Below are positions 24,430-33,974 of a DNA stretch of 64,000 nt, piece by piece; the stretch's first letter is position 1; each line of letters begins with the position of its first letter. Position numbers and translations under genes: made by a program. The stretch is from Xanthomonas sp. DAR 80977. Lineage in GTDB: Bacteria; Pseudomonadota; Gammaproteobacteria; Xanthomonadales; Xanthomonadaceae. Location of the stretch: positions 5,029,001-5,093,000 of the forward strand of contig NZ_CP162487.1 of assembly GCF_041240605.1 (NCBI RefSeq), in the 5' to 3' direction. The notes beneath the pieces were generated by a model. It searched no databases. It saw nothing but the letters and a program-made list of their open reading frames with translations, and was not told the DNA's origin.

Positions 24430-25530
24430 ATGTCCCATCCCGATCCCACACCGCCGCCCCGCCCACGGCCGTGGCTGCCGCTGGCCGCCATCGTCGCGAT
24501 CGGCGCCGTGCTCGCCGCCGCCTTCGCCTGGAGCGCGGGCTGGCTGGGCGGACCGCAGCGGCTGACCGCGCAGCGCATGACCGACGCCATCGAGGCCGGC
24601 GGTCCGCCGCATCCGGGCTTCCGCCGCGCGCACAGCAAGGGCATGTGCGTGAGCGGCCACTTCGAAGGCAACGGCCAGGCGCGCGCGTTGTCGTCGGCAC
24701 GCGTGTTCACCCAGGCGTCCGTGCCGGTGCTGGGGCGGATGTCGATCGGCGGCGGCGATCCGCACGGCGCCGACGCCACGGCGCGGGTGCGCAGCATGGC
24801 GCTGCTGCTGCGCAGCGACGACGGCCAGCAGTGGCGCACGGCGATGAACAGTTTCCCGTTCTTCGTGGTGGCCACGCCGGAGGGCTTCATGGCGCAGACC
24901 CTGGCCGCGCAGCCGGACCCGGCCACCGGCAAGCCGGACCCGGCGAAGCTGGCCGCGTTCGCGCAGCGCTATCCGGAAGCGAAGAAATTCCAGGAGTGGG
25001 CCAAGACCGCGCCGTGGTCGGACAGCTGGGCCAACACCCAGTACAACGGGGTCAACAGCTTCCGCTTCATCGCCGCCGACGGCAGCAGCCGCTTCGTGCG
25101 CTGGTCGATGCGGCCGCAGACCGCGTTCAAGGAATTGTCGGCGGCGCAGCGCGCGCAGGCCGATGCCGACTTCCTCGGCGAGGACCTGCAGGCGCGGCTG
25201 GCGCGCGGCCCGCTGCGCTGGGATCTGGTGCTGACCGTGGCCGCGCCCGGCGACCCGGTCAACGATCCCTCGCAGCCCTGGCCGCAGGACCGGCAGCAGG
25301 TGGTCGCCGGCACCCTGGTGCTGGACCACGCCGAGCCGCAGGCCACCGGCCCGTGCCGCGACCTCAACTACGACCCGCTGATCCTGCCGCGCGGCATCGC
25401 CGGTTCGGACGATCCGATCCTGGCCGCGCGCTCGGCGGTGTATTCGCAATCGTTCAACCGCCGCGAGCGCGAGATCGGCCGCGGCCAGGCGCCCGATGCC
25501 ACCGGCCAGGCGCATGGGGGTGCGCAATGA
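24430..25530 (+). CDS. Membrane-anchored catalase family peroxidase (SrpA-like)
   Basis: This encodes 366 residues. An N-terminal anchor (WLPLAAIVAIGAVLAAAFAW, residues 15-34) directs it to the periplasm. The minimal catalase fold follows: the distal His68 in FRRAHSKGMCVSGHFEGNG, MNSFPFFVV near 140, and the C-terminal DDPILAARSAVYSQSFNRRE, which should supply the haem tyrosine. Small catalases of this type use peroxides to oxidise organic substrates. The gene overlaps cytochrome b561 by four bases (ATGA), so an electron-donating partnership is plausible. It is preceded by a predicted ECF promoter. Confidence 0.9.
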   Translation: MSHPDPTPPPRPRPWLPLAAIVAIGAVLAAAFAWSAGWLGGPQRLTAQRMTDAIEAGGPPHPGFRRAHSKGMCVSGHFEGNGQARALSSARVFTQASVPVLGRMSIGGGDPHGADATARVRSMALLLRSDDGQQWRTAMNSFPFFVVATPEGFMAQTLAAQPDPATGKPDPAKLAAFAQRYPEAKKFQEWAKTAPWSDSWANTQYNGVNSFRFIAADGSSRFVRWSMRPQTAFKELSAAQRAQADADFLGEDLQARLARGPLRWDLVLTVAAPGDPVNDPSQPWPQDRQQVVAGTLVLDHAEPQATGPCRDLNYDPLILPRGIAGSDDPILAARSAVYSQSFNRREREIGRGQAPDATGQAHGGAQ

Positions 25531-26111
25531 GCCGCGCGAACGCCTCCGGGCATTTCAACCCGACCGCACGCGTGCTGCACTGGCTGATGGCGGCGATGAT
25601 CCTGACCATGCTGTTCGTCGGCGTGGGCATGGTCGCCTCGGTGTCGCAGCGGCCGTGGCTGCTCGACCTGCACCGCCCGCTGGGCATCGCGATCCTGTTG
25701 CTGGCGATCGTGCGCCTGGGCAACCGCCTGCGCCACCGGCCGCCGCCGCTGCCGGCGGACCTGCCGTGGTGGCAGAAGACGGCGGCGCTGGCCTCGCACT
25801 GGTTGTTGTACGCGCTGATGCTGGCGATGCCGCTGCTGGGCTGGTCGATGCTGTCGGCCGGCGGCTATCCGATCGTGCTGTGGCCGGGCGTGCAGCTGCC
25901 GCCGATCGCGCCGCACAGCCCGGCGCTGTACGCCTGGCTGCGCAGCGCGCATGGCTGGCTGGCGTACCTGCTGTTCGCCACGGTGCTGGGGCATCTGTGC
26001 GCGGCGCTGTTCCATGCCTGGGTGCGCCGCGATGGGGTGTTTTCGAGCATGGCGCGGGGGGGTGGTGCGGCGCCGGTGGTGGAGCCGGCGGTGCGGCGGG
26101 AGCAGGTCTAG
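25527..26111 (+). CDS. Cytochrome b561 family protein
   Basis: This encodes 194 residues with four membrane helices. Conserved haem-ligand histidines lie in PTARVLHWLMA (His18), LLDLHRPLGIA (His48), LASHWLLYALM (~93) and RSAHGWLAYL (~143). The family moves electrons across or within the inner membrane, commonly from quinol to a periplasmic acceptor. It is translationally coupled to the peroxidase upstream, so it may feed that enzyme. A REP cluster follows the stop. Confidence 0.9.
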   Translation: MSRANASGHFNPTARVLHWLMAAMILTMLFVGVGMVASVSQRPWLLDLHRPLGIAILLLAIVRLGNRLRHRPPPLPADLPWWQKTAALASHWLLYALMLAMPLLGWSMLSAGGYPIVLWPGVQLPPIAPHSPALYAWLRSAHGWLAYLLFATVLGHLCAALFHAWVRRDGVFSSMARGGGAAPVVEPAVRREQV

Positions 26112-26184
26112 GGGTTTGCTCGCTGCTGTTTGCGGGCTATGGCGGGTTGGCCATCGGGTGCGATGGGCGTTGTCGGTAACGCCC

Positions 26185-26313
26185 GTCGCGACTGAAGTCG
26201 CTCCCACAAAAAGCGGGTGGCGTGCTGGTCGGACGCTTCTGTAGGAGGGGCTTCAGCCTCGACGGATTGCTGGCAACGGTTCGGTTGCTGTCGCGGCTGA
26301 AGCCGCTCCTACA
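26185..26313. repeat. REP cluster (three units)
   Basis: Units at 26185-26208, 26240-26263 and 26290-26313 alternate in orientation between the convergent cytochrome b561 and ThuA-like genes. The first has a GCGAC/GTCGC stem and the last GCGGC/GCCGC. Confidence 0.9.
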
Positions 26314-26328
26314 GGGGGTGCTGGCGAT

Positions 26329-27138
26329 TCAGCGCGGGCTCGGTGCCGCGGCCGGATCGTTGGCGATGCCGTGGCCGGTGGCGGCCCAGTAGATGCCGCC
26401 GTACAGGTGTTCGAGGTAGCGCGGGTCGTTGTAGGCCTCGGCCAGGTGGCCGAGCGCGGTGACGAAGACGCGCGCGCCTTCGTAGCGGTGGTACCACGCC
26501 ACCGGATGCGGCCTGCCCATGCCCTTGGCGACCTGGCCGGGCCAGATCAGGGTGGGGTCGTAGCTGGACTCGTCCACCGTCAGCAGGGTGACCAGGTCGT
26601 CGCTGTACGGCGGGTCGTATTCGTACCACTCGTCGGTCCACATCCAGCGCGCGGGCAGGCCGGCGGTGGCCGGGAAGTTGCGGTCGACCACGTCGACCAT
26701 CGCGGTCTGCATGTACGGGTGGGTGCGGAACGCGCGGCCGATCAGGCGGTCGTACCAGTCCCACTGCCCGCGCGCGATCGCGAACGCCTTGTGCACCGCG
26801 ACCACGCCGCCGCCGGCACGCACGTACTTCTGGAAATTGGCGCGCTGCGCCGGGTTCAGGTCGGTCGCCGGCGTGTTGAGCAGCACGATCGCCGCGTACT
26901 GCGACAGGTCGCCGTCGAACGCCTCCGCGTTCCAGGCCCACACCAGCTCGAAGTAGTGCTGCCGCGCCAGCGCCTCGAACTGCGGCTTGGCCACCGGGAT
27001 GTAGTCGTGGTGGTACTTGTTGGGAATCGCCGCGACCAGCACCTTGAACTGCCCGTCGGCGGCCAGTGCGGCGCCGGCCGGCAGCGACCAGGCCAGCAGC
27101 AGCGACCATCCGCACAACACTGCGCGCATCCACTTCAT
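26329..27138 (-). CDS. ThuA-like domain protein, secreted
   Basis: This encodes 269 residues. A signal peptide (MKWMRAVLCGWSLLLAWSLP) precedes a ThuA/class-I-glutamine-amidotransferase-like fold: FKVLVAAIPNKYHHDYIPVA near 30, VLLNTPATDL near 85, AGGGVVAVHKAFA near 110, and GGIYWAATG close to the end. ThuA-like proteins are linked to trehalose and other sugar use, with no proven chemistry. The start at 27138 is chosen because AGGAGG lies six bases upstream; the ATG two codons earlier touches that site, and longer frames have no signal peptide at the front. Confidence 0.88.
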   Translation of the reverse strand: MKWMRAVLCGWSLLLAWSLPAGAALAADGQFKVLVAAIPNKYHHDYIPVAKPQFEALARQHYFELVWAWNAEAFDGDLSQYAAIVLLNTPATDLNPAQRANFQKYVRAGGGVVAVHKAFAIARGQWDWYDRLIGRAFRTHPYMQTAMVDVVDRNFPATAGLPARWMWTDEWYEYDPPYSDDLVTLLTVDESSYDPTLIWPGQVAKGMGRPHPVAWYHRYEGARVFVTALGHLAEAYNDPRYLEHLYGGIYWAATGHGIANDPAAAPSPR

Positions 27139-27764
27139 CCACATCCTCCTGTCCGTCGAGCCGGGCGCCTCCATCGGGATTCGCGGTGGCGGCGGTGGGC
27201 GGCATCGCACCGCCGTCCGCAGACGCTCCATCCCGGGCACTGCCTGCCTGGCGCGTCGCTGGATCCGATTGCGGACAGCATAGTCACTGGCGGCAGCGCG
27301 ACCACGCGGGCACGCACAATTTCATAGGCGCCTGCGCTTCCGGCATACCGATGGCCGGCGCGCGGCGGGCGTGTCCGCCGCAACCCTTGCCGGGGGCCGC
27401 TTGCGGCAGCCCGCATCGCCCATCGCGCCCCCGATCTTCCCGCCCAAAAACGCCAGGGCCTGCGCGCAATATGGCAGCGCCGACATGGCCGCGCCGACCC
27501 GACACCGTTACACTTGCCACCGTGGGCGCGCCCTGATCGCCAGGTCACCCCGCCCGTTTCCCGAAATACCCGTCCCTGCGCCGGCCGCCCTTCCCGCGGC
27601 AGCCGGCCGCATCGACAGCGCCAGCCAGGTGCGACGCCCCGAGCCCAGGCCTGCCCTGCGCACGCCGGGCGTCCCGCTCCAAGCCAGCAGCCAAACCCGA
27701 CCGTCCCGCGGCGCTCCGTGCAGCGCCGTCGATGGCCATGCCTGCTTGCCACGGAGCCTTTGCA
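27139..27764. other. Divergent intergenic region, no gene seen
   Basis: These 626 bases separate the ThuA-like gene and the TonB receptor and should hold both promoters. I see no convincing Fur box, small gene or terminator. Short frames here lack ribosome-binding sites. Confidence 0.5.
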
Positions 27765-29921
27765 ATGAACCGTTTCCTCCCTCCCCGCCGTTTCCCGCGC
27801 CGCTGCGCCCTGGCCATGGCCTGCCTGCTCGCCAGCCTGCCCGCGTTCGCCGCCGACGCGGCCGCCGACAGCGCCAGCGCCAGCGATGCCGATGTCACCA
27901 CCCTCGACAAGATCAGCGTCAAGGGCGAACGCGCCGAAGGCTACAGCGTCAGGAAGACCACCGCGGGCACCCGCTTCGAGCTGGCGCCGCGCGAGATCCC
28001 GCAGTCGGTGAGCATCATCAGCCACCAGCGCATCGAGGATCAGGGCCTGGACGACATCATCGACGTGCTGGAGAACACCACCGGCGTGTCCAACACCCGC
28101 TCGGACAGCGAGCGCTTCGAGTTCTACGCGCGCGGCTTCTACATCGACAACTACCAGTTCGACGGCATCCCGACCACGATGGTGCAGAACTGGAGCTACG
28201 GCGATTCGGCGCTGGACCTGGCGCTGTACGACCGCGTGGAAGTGGTGCGCGGCGCCACCGGCCTGATGACCGGCGCGGGCAACCCTTCGGCCTCGGTCAA
28301 CCTGATCCGCAAGCACGCCGACAGCGCCGAGCTGACCGGCAGCGTGCAGGTCACCGCCGGCAGCTGGGGCAGGACCCGCTCGACGGTCGACGTGACCACC
28401 CCGCTCAACGCCAGCGGCACGGTGCGCGCGCGGGTGATCGGCAGCTACCTGGATACCGATTCGTACGTGGACCGCTACCGCCAGAACAAGACCCTGGGCT
28501 ATGCGGTGATCGATGCCGACCTGACCCCGGACACCCAGCTGAGCGTGGGCTACGACTACCAGAAGAAGCAGTCCGACGACGTCACCTGGGGCGGCTTCCC
28601 GCTGTGGTATTCCGACGGCAGCCGCACCGACTATTCGCGCTCGTTCAACCCGGCCGCGGACTGGACGTTCTGGGACACCACCACCAAGCGCGCCTTCGCC
28701 ACGCTGCAGCACGATTTCGCCAGCGGCTGGAAGATCAAGGCCAACGCCACCCACGACCAGACCAACGTCACCGACAAGCTGTTCTACCCGTATTACACGA
28801 TCTACGGTTTCGACAAGAGCACCGGCGCCGGCGTGGTGCCGTACTCCGGCTACTACGTCACCGAGCGCAAGGTCGATGGCCTGGACGGCTACGCGGAAGG
28901 CCCGTTGCAGCTGTTCGGGCGCGAGCACGAACTGATGGCCGGGGTCAGCTACAACCGCCGCCGCTACGTCAACGACGGCGCGTTCGATTTCCCGGCGCCG
29001 ATGGCCAGCTACCTGAACTGGACCGGCAACTATCCGGAGCCGGCCTGGTCGGCGCTGACCGAGTTCAGCCGCGGCACCGTCACCCAGAAGGCCGGCTATG
29101 CCGCCGCGCGCTTCTCGCTGGCCGATCCGCTGAAGCTGATCGTCGGCGCGCGCTACACCGACTGGAAGGTCGACGGCGCCGAAAGCGGCGTGCCCTACAC
29201 CAGCCGGCAGAAGGAAACCACGCCGTACGCCGGCCTGGTCTACACGATCGACGATGTCTGGTCGGCCTACGCCAGCTACACCGACATCTTCCAGCCGCAG
29301 ACGTCGCGCACCCGCAGCGGCGCCTACCTGGATCCGGTGATCGGCAAGAGCTACGAGGCCGGGGTCAAGGCCGCCTGGTTCGACGACCGCCTCAACGCCT
29401 CGCTGTCGGTGTTCCGCATCGAACAGGACAATGTCGCGCAGGCGACCACCGAGTTCGTCCAGGGCACCACCGAGACGGCCTACGTCGCCGCGCAGGGCAC
29501 GGTCAGCCGCGGCTTCGAGTTCGAGCTCAACGGCGAACTGGCCCCGGGCTGGAACGGCACCTTCGGCGCGGCGCGCTACGTGGCCAAGGACGCCGGCGGC
29601 GCGGACATCAATTCGCAGCTGCCGCAGACCACGCTCAAGCTCTACACCAGCTACACCCCGCGCAGCCTCACCGAGCTGACCTTCGGCGGCGGCGTCAACT
29701 GGCAGAACCGCATCTACTACGTCGATGCCACCTACGGCCGCTTCGAGCAGGACGCCTATGCGCTGGTCAGCGCGTTCGCGCGCTACCGCCTGTCCGACGA
29801 ATTCACGGTGCAGGCCAACCTCAACAACCTGCTGGACAAGAAGTACTACGCGCAGATCTACGGCTACGGCGCCTGGGGCGAACCGCGCAGCGGCTCGCTG
29901 AGCTTCACCTGGTCGTTCTGA
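27765..29921 (+). CDS. TonB-dependent siderophore receptor
   Basis: This encodes 718 residues. A signal peptide (FPRRCALAMACLLASLPAFA) is followed by a short stretch with a likely TonB box near TTLDKISVKG. The plug domain spans ~60-190 (REIPQSVSIISHQRIEDQGL, then YDRVEVVRGATGLMTGAG). A 22-strand-type beta-barrel follows, ending LSFTWSF with the usual terminal Phe. It resembles FpvA/FhuE-type ferric-siderophore receptors. The start at 27765 has GGAG about nine bases upstream. It is convergent with the two-component genes and closed by two hairpins. The ligand cannot be predicted. Confidence 0.93.
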   Translation: MNRFLPPRRFPRRCALAMACLLASLPAFAADAAADSASASDADVTTLDKISVKGERAEGYSVRKTTAGTRFELAPREIPQSVSIISHQRIEDQGLDDIIDVLENTTGVSNTRSDSERFEFYARGFYIDNYQFDGIPTTMVQNWSYGDSALDLALYDRVEVVRGATGLMTGAGNPSASVNLIRKHADSAELTGSVQVTAGSWGRTRSTVDVTTPLNASGTVRARVIGSYLDTDSYVDRYRQNKTLGYAVIDADLTPDTQLSVGYDYQKKQSDDVTWGGFPLWYSDGSRTDYSRSFNPAADWTFWDTTTKRAFATLQHDFASGWKIKANATHDQTNVTDKLFYPYYTIYGFDKSTGAGVVPYSGYYVTERKVDGLDGYAEGPLQLFGREHELMAGVSYNRRRYVNDGAFDFPAPMASYLNWTGNYPEPAWSALTEFSRGTVTQKAGYAAARFSLADPLKLIVGARYTDWKVDGAESGVPYTSRQKETTPYAGLVYTIDDVWSAYASYTDIFQPQTSRTRSGAYLDPVIGKSYEAGVKAAWFDDRLNASLSVFRIEQDNVAQATTEFVQGTTETAYVAAQGTVSRGFEFELNGELAPGWNGTFGAARYVAKDAGGADINSQLPQTTLKLYTSYTPRSLTELTFGGGVNWQNRIYYVDATYGRFEQDAYALVSAFARYRLSDEFTVQANLNNLLDKKYYAQIYGYGAWGEPRSGSLSFTWSF

Positions 29922-29930
29922 TCCGCCATG

Positions 29931-30001
29931 CCCGTCCGGTGCCATGCGCCGGGCGGGCCTGGAGTCGACCCCGGATGCCGGTGGCCCTGCGCCACCGGCA
30001 T
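29931..30001. terminator. Two hairpins between convergent genes
   Basis: GCCCGTCCGG/CCGGGCGGGC (29931-29958) follows the receptor stop directly. ATGCCGGTGG/CCACCGGCAT (29975-30001) is a 10-bp perfect stem. No strong U-tract is present on either strand, so they may limit antisense read-through or act as a weak bidirectional terminator. Confidence 0.5.
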
Positions 30002-30018
30002 TCGCGTTTCCGGCCGCG

Positions 30019-30621
30019 CTACAGCCAGCCTTTCTGCCGCGCCAGCCGCGCCGCCTCGATGCGGTTGCCGACGCCGAGCTTGCCGATCGCCTCGGACAGG
30101 TAGTTGCGCACGGTGCCGTGCGACAACCCGAGCTGGGCGGCGATGTCGCCGGCCGAGACGCCCTCGCCGGCCAGGCGCAGCACCTGGCGCTCGCGGTCGT
30201 TGAGCGGGTCGGCCTCGGACCAGGCTTCCAGCGCCAGCTCCGGATCGATCGCGCGGCCGCCGCGGTGCACCTGGCGGATCGCATCGACCAGGCGCTCGGG
30301 CGGTGCGTCCTTCAACAGATAGCCGCCGACGCCGGCATCCAGCGCGCGGCGCAGGAAGCCGGGGCGGGCGAAGGTGGTGACGATGACCACGCGGATCGGC
30401 AGCTGCTGGCGCTGCACCCGCTGCGCCAGTTCCAGGCCGCTGAGGCCGGGCATCTCGATGTCGGTGACCAGCAGGTCCGGCGTATGCGCCTGCAGCGCGC
30501 GCCACGCGGCCTCGCCGTCGGCGGCGCTGGCGACCACGGCGATATCCGCTTCCAGGCCCAGCAGCGCGCTCAGCGCGCCGCGCACCATCGCCTGGTCTTC
30601 CGCCAGCACTAATCGAATCAC
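30019..30621 (-). CDS. LuxR-family response regulator (DesR-like)
   Basis: This encodes 200 residues from a GTG start with GGGGGAG just upstream. The receiver domain has the acidic pair at residues 8-9 (LVLAEDQ), the phosphoacceptor Asp54 (LLVTDIEMPG) and a Lys in YLLKDAPPE. The C-terminal LuxR HTH reads LNDRERQVLRLAGEGVSAGD, then LSHGTVRNYLSEAIGKL. It is the last gene of a unit with an ABC-2 transporter and a DesK-like kinase, so it probably responds to membrane or envelope state and controls the transporter. Confidence 0.92.
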   Translation of the reverse strand: MIRLVLAEDQAMVRGALSALLGLEADIAVVASAADGEAAWRALQAHTPDLLVTDIEMPGLSGLELAQRVQRQQLPIRVVIVTTFARPGFLRRALDAGVGGYLLKDAPPERLVDAIRQVHRGGRAIDPELALEAWSEADPLNDRERQVLRLAGEGVSAGDIAAQLGLSHGTVRNYLSEAIGKLGVGNRIEAARLARQKGWL

Positions 30622-30673
30622 GGCTCCCCCCGGTCCTTGTGGCCGCATTGTAGGGCGGCGCCCACCGCGGCGC

Positions 30674-31867
30674 TCAGCGCAGCGCGGGATCCTGGCAGCC
30701 GCGCGGTTCCGGCGCGGTCTCGGGTTCGGGCGCCGACTGCGGCATGCGCGGCAACGGCGCCGCCGCCAGCAGGCGGGTGCCCTGGCCGCGTTCGGAGTCG
30801 ATCCGCAACGAACCGCCCACCGCTTCCAGCCGTTCGCGCATGCTGGCCAGGCCGGTGCCCGGCTGCATCGCGCTGCCGCGGCCATCGTCGCGGATCTCCA
30901 GCCAGGCCTGCCCGTGCTCGCACCACAGCCGCAGCTGCGCGTTGCCGGCGCCGGCATGGCGCTGGATGTTGGTGGCGGCCTCGCGCAGCACCATGGCGAA
31001 CACCGTCTCCAGCTGCGCGCACTGCGGCAACGCATCGACCTGGTAGCGGAAGGTGACCCCGGACGATTCCAGCAGCAGTTTGGCCGAGGCCATCTCCGCG
31101 GCCAGCTGCGCGGCGCGGATGCCGCTGACCGCGCGCCGCACCTGGCCCAGCGCCTCGCGCGCGACCTGGCCGACGTCCTCCATCTCCTGCCGCGCCGCGT
31201 CCGGGTCGCGCGCCAGCAGGCGCGCGGCCAGGTCCGCCTTCAGCGCCACCAGCGACAGGGTGTGGCCGAGCAGGTCGTGCAGGTCGCGGCCGATGCGCTC
31301 GCGCTCGGCGACCGCAGCCAGGCGCCGCACTTCCTCGTGGCTCAGGCGCAGCTGCGCATCGGCACGCGCGCGGCGTTCGAAGCTGATGTTCATCAACCCC
31401 ACCGCCAGGCCCACCAGCACCGCGCTGGCCATGTACAAGGGCGACCAGCCGCGCATCCACCAGGCCGCGGCGAACAGGCCGAGCAGCAGCAGCATCCCCA
31501 GCAGCGCCCGCACCGGCTGGAAGCAGAACGCCAGGAACGCGCAGGCATAGATGATGTAGCACTGCGCGCCGGGGTTGTACGGCAGCAGCGCGAACGCCAG
31601 CGCGGCCATGCCGGCCACGCACCAGCGCAGGTAGCGGCGGTGGCGGTAGTAGGCGCAGTAGTACAGCGCCAGGAACACGGCGTAGCTGGCCATGGTCGGC
31701 CAGAACCAGCGGGTGAAGTAGTGCGGCTCGTACAGCGGGGTCACGAACAGCCAGATCGACCAGATCAGCGACAGCCACACGAACCAGTGCGCGCCGGGCC
31801 GGGCGGTGTTCCAGCCCAGGCGCCGCGAGATCAGCGAATCGGGCGAGGCGTGCAGCAAGGCGATCAC
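30674..31867 (-). CDS. DesK-like sensor histidine kinase
   Basis: This encodes 397 residues from a GTG with GGGAG seven bases upstream; an ATG at 31906 is an alternative. Five or six membrane helices fill residues ~20-165. The HisKA_3 dimerisation domain has the His in RERIGRDLHDLLGHTLSLVA (near 200). The ATPase domain has LREAATNIQRHAGAGNAQLR and a GTGLASMRERLEAVGG block. The soluble tail is proline-rich. It pairs with the response regulator 50 bases downstream. DesK-type kinases sense membrane thickness or fluidity; the stimulus here is inferred only by similarity. Confidence 0.9.
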   Translation of the reverse strand: MIALLHASPDSLISRRLGWNTARPGAHWFVWLSLIWSIWLFVTPLYEPHYFTRWFWPTMASYAVFLALYYCAYYRHRRYLRWCVAGMAALAFALLPYNPGAQCYIIYACAFLAFCFQPVRALLGMLLLLGLFAAAWWMRGWSPLYMASAVLVGLAVGLMNISFERRARADAQLRLSHEEVRRLAAVAERERIGRDLHDLLGHTLSLVALKADLAARLLARDPDAARQEMEDVGQVAREALGQVRRAVSGIRAAQLAAEMASAKLLLESSGVTFRYQVDALPQCAQLETVFAMVLREAATNIQRHAGAGNAQLRLWCEHGQAWLEIRDDGRGSAMQPGTGLASMRERLEAVGGSLRIDSERGQGTRLLAAAPLPRMPQSAPEPETAPEPRGCQDPALR

Positions 31868-32000
31868 GGCAGGCTCCCAGGGCGGCGCGGCCGCGCTGCG
31901 TAGCATAGCGAGTGCGCAGGGAGGCCGCTCGGCGGCGCCTGCGGCCGGGCGCGAACGCCGCGTCCCCGCATGGCCGGGCCACAATGGCGCAGGCCGGCCA

Positions 32001-32825
32001 TCAGCCTTGGCGCAGGCGCCGATGCGCCAGTGCGTAGAACGCCACGGTCACCGCCAGCAGCGCGGCGACATGGCCGGCGCTGCCGCCGCCACCATCCTGG
32101 CCCACCACCCGCAGCGCCAGCTGGCCCAGGTGATACGACGGCCACAACGGCGCCAGCGTGGTCAGCAGCGACGGCAGCAGTTGCAGCGGAATCCACAGGC
32201 CGGACAGGAACGCCATCGGCAGGTAGATCAGGTTGACCACCGCCGGCGCGCCGCTGCCGCCGACGCGCGCGCCGATATACAGGCCGATCGCGCAGAACGG
32301 CAGCGTGCCCAGCACATCGACCAGCAGCAGCAAGGCGCGCTGCGGCAGCGCCAGCCGCACCCCGCCGAGCGCGCTGCCCAGCAGTTGCAGCAGCACGCCG
32401 ATCGCCAGCGCGAACAGCATCGCCAGCACCGTGCGCGCCAGCAGCATCGCCCCCGGCGGCACCGGCATCGCGCGCTTCAGGGTCAGCAGGCCGCGTTCGC
32501 GGTCCAGCGCCAGGCCCACGCCGAAGCCGAACAGCGCCGGCGCCATCACCCCGAACACGCCGTAGCTGGCCATCAGGTACACCGCGGCGGCGGGATTGCC
32601 GCGGTTGAGCACCACGCCGAACAGCAGGTAGAACATCGGCGGGAACAGCAGGGTCGGCAACGCGAACGAGGGCGTGCGCAGCCAGCGCAGCAGTTCGTAG
32701 CGGATCTCGCGCAGCAGCAGCGCCGCATACTCGCGCCACGGCAACGCAGACGCGTCGTAGGGCAGTGCGGCGGCGGCAGCTGGCGCTGCGACGGGCTCGA
32801 TGCGGCGTGGATCGGGAGCGTTCAT
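32001..32825 (-). CDS. ABC-2 type transporter permease
   Basis: This encodes 274 residues with about six membrane helices. The first lies near residue 60 (PTLLFPPMFYLLFGVVL) and the ABC-2 family block PMAFLSGLWIPLQLLPSLLT lies near 215. The start overlaps the ATPase stop (ATGA), so they form one exporter. ABC-2 permeases move drugs, lipids or polysaccharides outward. With the two-component pair downstream, a drug- or membrane-stress-responsive exporter is plausible. Confidence 0.9.
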   Translation of the reverse strand: MNAPDPRRIEPVAAPAAAAALPYDASALPWREYAALLLREIRYELLRWLRTPSFALPTLLFPPMFYLLFGVVLNRGNPAAAVYLMASYGVFGVMAPALFGFGVGLALDRERGLLTLKRAMPVPPGAMLLARTVLAMLFALAIGVLLQLLGSALGGVRLALPQRALLLLVDVLGTLPFCAIGLYIGARVGGSGAPAVVNLIYLPMAFLSGLWIPLQLLPSLLTTLAPLWPSYHLGQLALRVVGQDGGGGSAGHVAALLAVTVAFYALAHRRLRQG

Positions 32826-33724
32826 GCGGCCTCCGCACGGGTAATGGCGAGGAACGCATCGGCGAGGCCGGCGCGCTTCACTTCCAGTTCGTCCAGCCCC
32901 GGATCGGCGGCGAGCAATCGCGCCACCACCGGCTCGGCCGGTTCGGCGACGATCTCCAGCACGCCGTCGCGGCCTTCCGCGCGACGCACCTGCGGCCAGC
33001 TCGCCACCTGCGCCGCGGCCAGCGCGCTGCGGCAGCGGATCGTGCGCTGCTCGAAGCGCGCCCGCAGCTGTTCCACGCTGCCTTCGGCGATCAACGTGCC
33101 GCGTTGCAGCACCGCGACCCGGTCGGCCAGCGCTTCGGCCTCTTCCAGGTAATGCGTGGTCAGCAGCACCGCGCAGCCGTCCGCGACCAGTTCCTGGATC
33201 GCCCGCCACAGGCCCTGCCGCGCCTCGATGTCCAGGCCGGTGCTGGGCTCGTCCAGGAACAGCACCTGCGGCCGGCCGCAGATCGCCATCGCGAACTGCA
33301 CGCGCCGCTGCTGGCCGCCGGACAGGCTGCCGTAGCGGCGCGGCAACAGGCCGTCCAGCCCGGCCAGCGCCACACAATCGGCGACGCTGCGCGGGCGCCG
33401 GTAGTAGCCGCGCGCCTGCTCCAGCAGCTCGCCGGCGCGCAGGGCGTCCGGCAGGCCGGCGGACTGCAGCATCACCCCGGCCTGGCGCCGCGCGCCGAGC
33501 GCACGCGGGTCCTGGCCGCACAGGGACACGCTGCCGGCGTCGGCCACCTGCAGCCCGAGCATGAGCGCGACCGCGGTGCTCTTGCCCGCGCCGTTGGCGC
33601 CGAGCAGCGCCAGCAGCTGGCCGCGCTGCAGTTGCAGGTCCACGCCGTCCAGCGCGACCGCCGCGCCGTAGCGCTTGTGCACGCCGCGCAGTTGCGCCAG
33701 CGGGAGAGTATCGGGAGCGTGCAT
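32822..33724 (-). CDS. ABC transporter ATP-binding protein
   Basis: This encodes 300 residues. Walker A GANGAGKST is near residue 43, the signature LSGGQQRR near 138, Walker B VLFLDEP near 158 and the switch His in LLTTHYLEEAEAL near 192. The ~80-residue C-terminal extension is like that of DrrA/NatA-type exporters. The gene opens a four-gene unit (ATPase, permease, kinase, regulator) running leftward. It is divergent from the MacA-like adaptor. Confidence 0.92.
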   Translation of the reverse strand: MHAPDTLPLAQLRGVHKRYGAAVALDGVDLQLQRGQLLALLGANGAGKSTAVALMLGLQVADAGSVSLCGQDPRALGARRQAGVMLQSAGLPDALRAGELLEQARGYYRRPRSVADCVALAGLDGLLPRRYGSLSGGQQRRVQFAMAICGRPQVLFLDEPSTGLDIEARQGLWRAIQELVADGCAVLLTTHYLEEAEALADRVAVLQRGTLIAEGSVEQLRARFEQRTIRCRSALAAAQVASWPQVRRAEGRDGVLEIVAEPAEPVVARLLAADPGLDELEVKRAGLADAFLAITRAEAA

Positions 33725-33974
33725 CGGCGCGGACCGGTCGTGGCAGGAGTGGCCATGCTGCGCCGCGCCGGCGGCGCGTCCCAGTGCGGGCCGTCAGCCG
33801 CCGCAGGTGACAGCTGTCACTGGCGATGGCCGCGCGATTGCCGCATGCTGCGATCCGCGCCATGGGGAATGGCGCCGCACTTGCCGCAACGCAACGCAGA
33901 AAGTGACTTCCGGCAACTGGGAAGCGCGTGCCACGCCGGTCCACACTGCGCCTACCGATTCGTCCAGGGACAAG

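Noticed and set aside
27139..27764. A Fur box expected before the TonB siderophore receptor.
   Set aside because: No GATAATGATAATCATTATC-like match was found in the gap.
27135..30284. A 1049-residue minus-strand frame over the TonB receptor.
   Set aside because: It lies antisense to a clear receptor and response-regulator region, with no motif and shadow-like composition.
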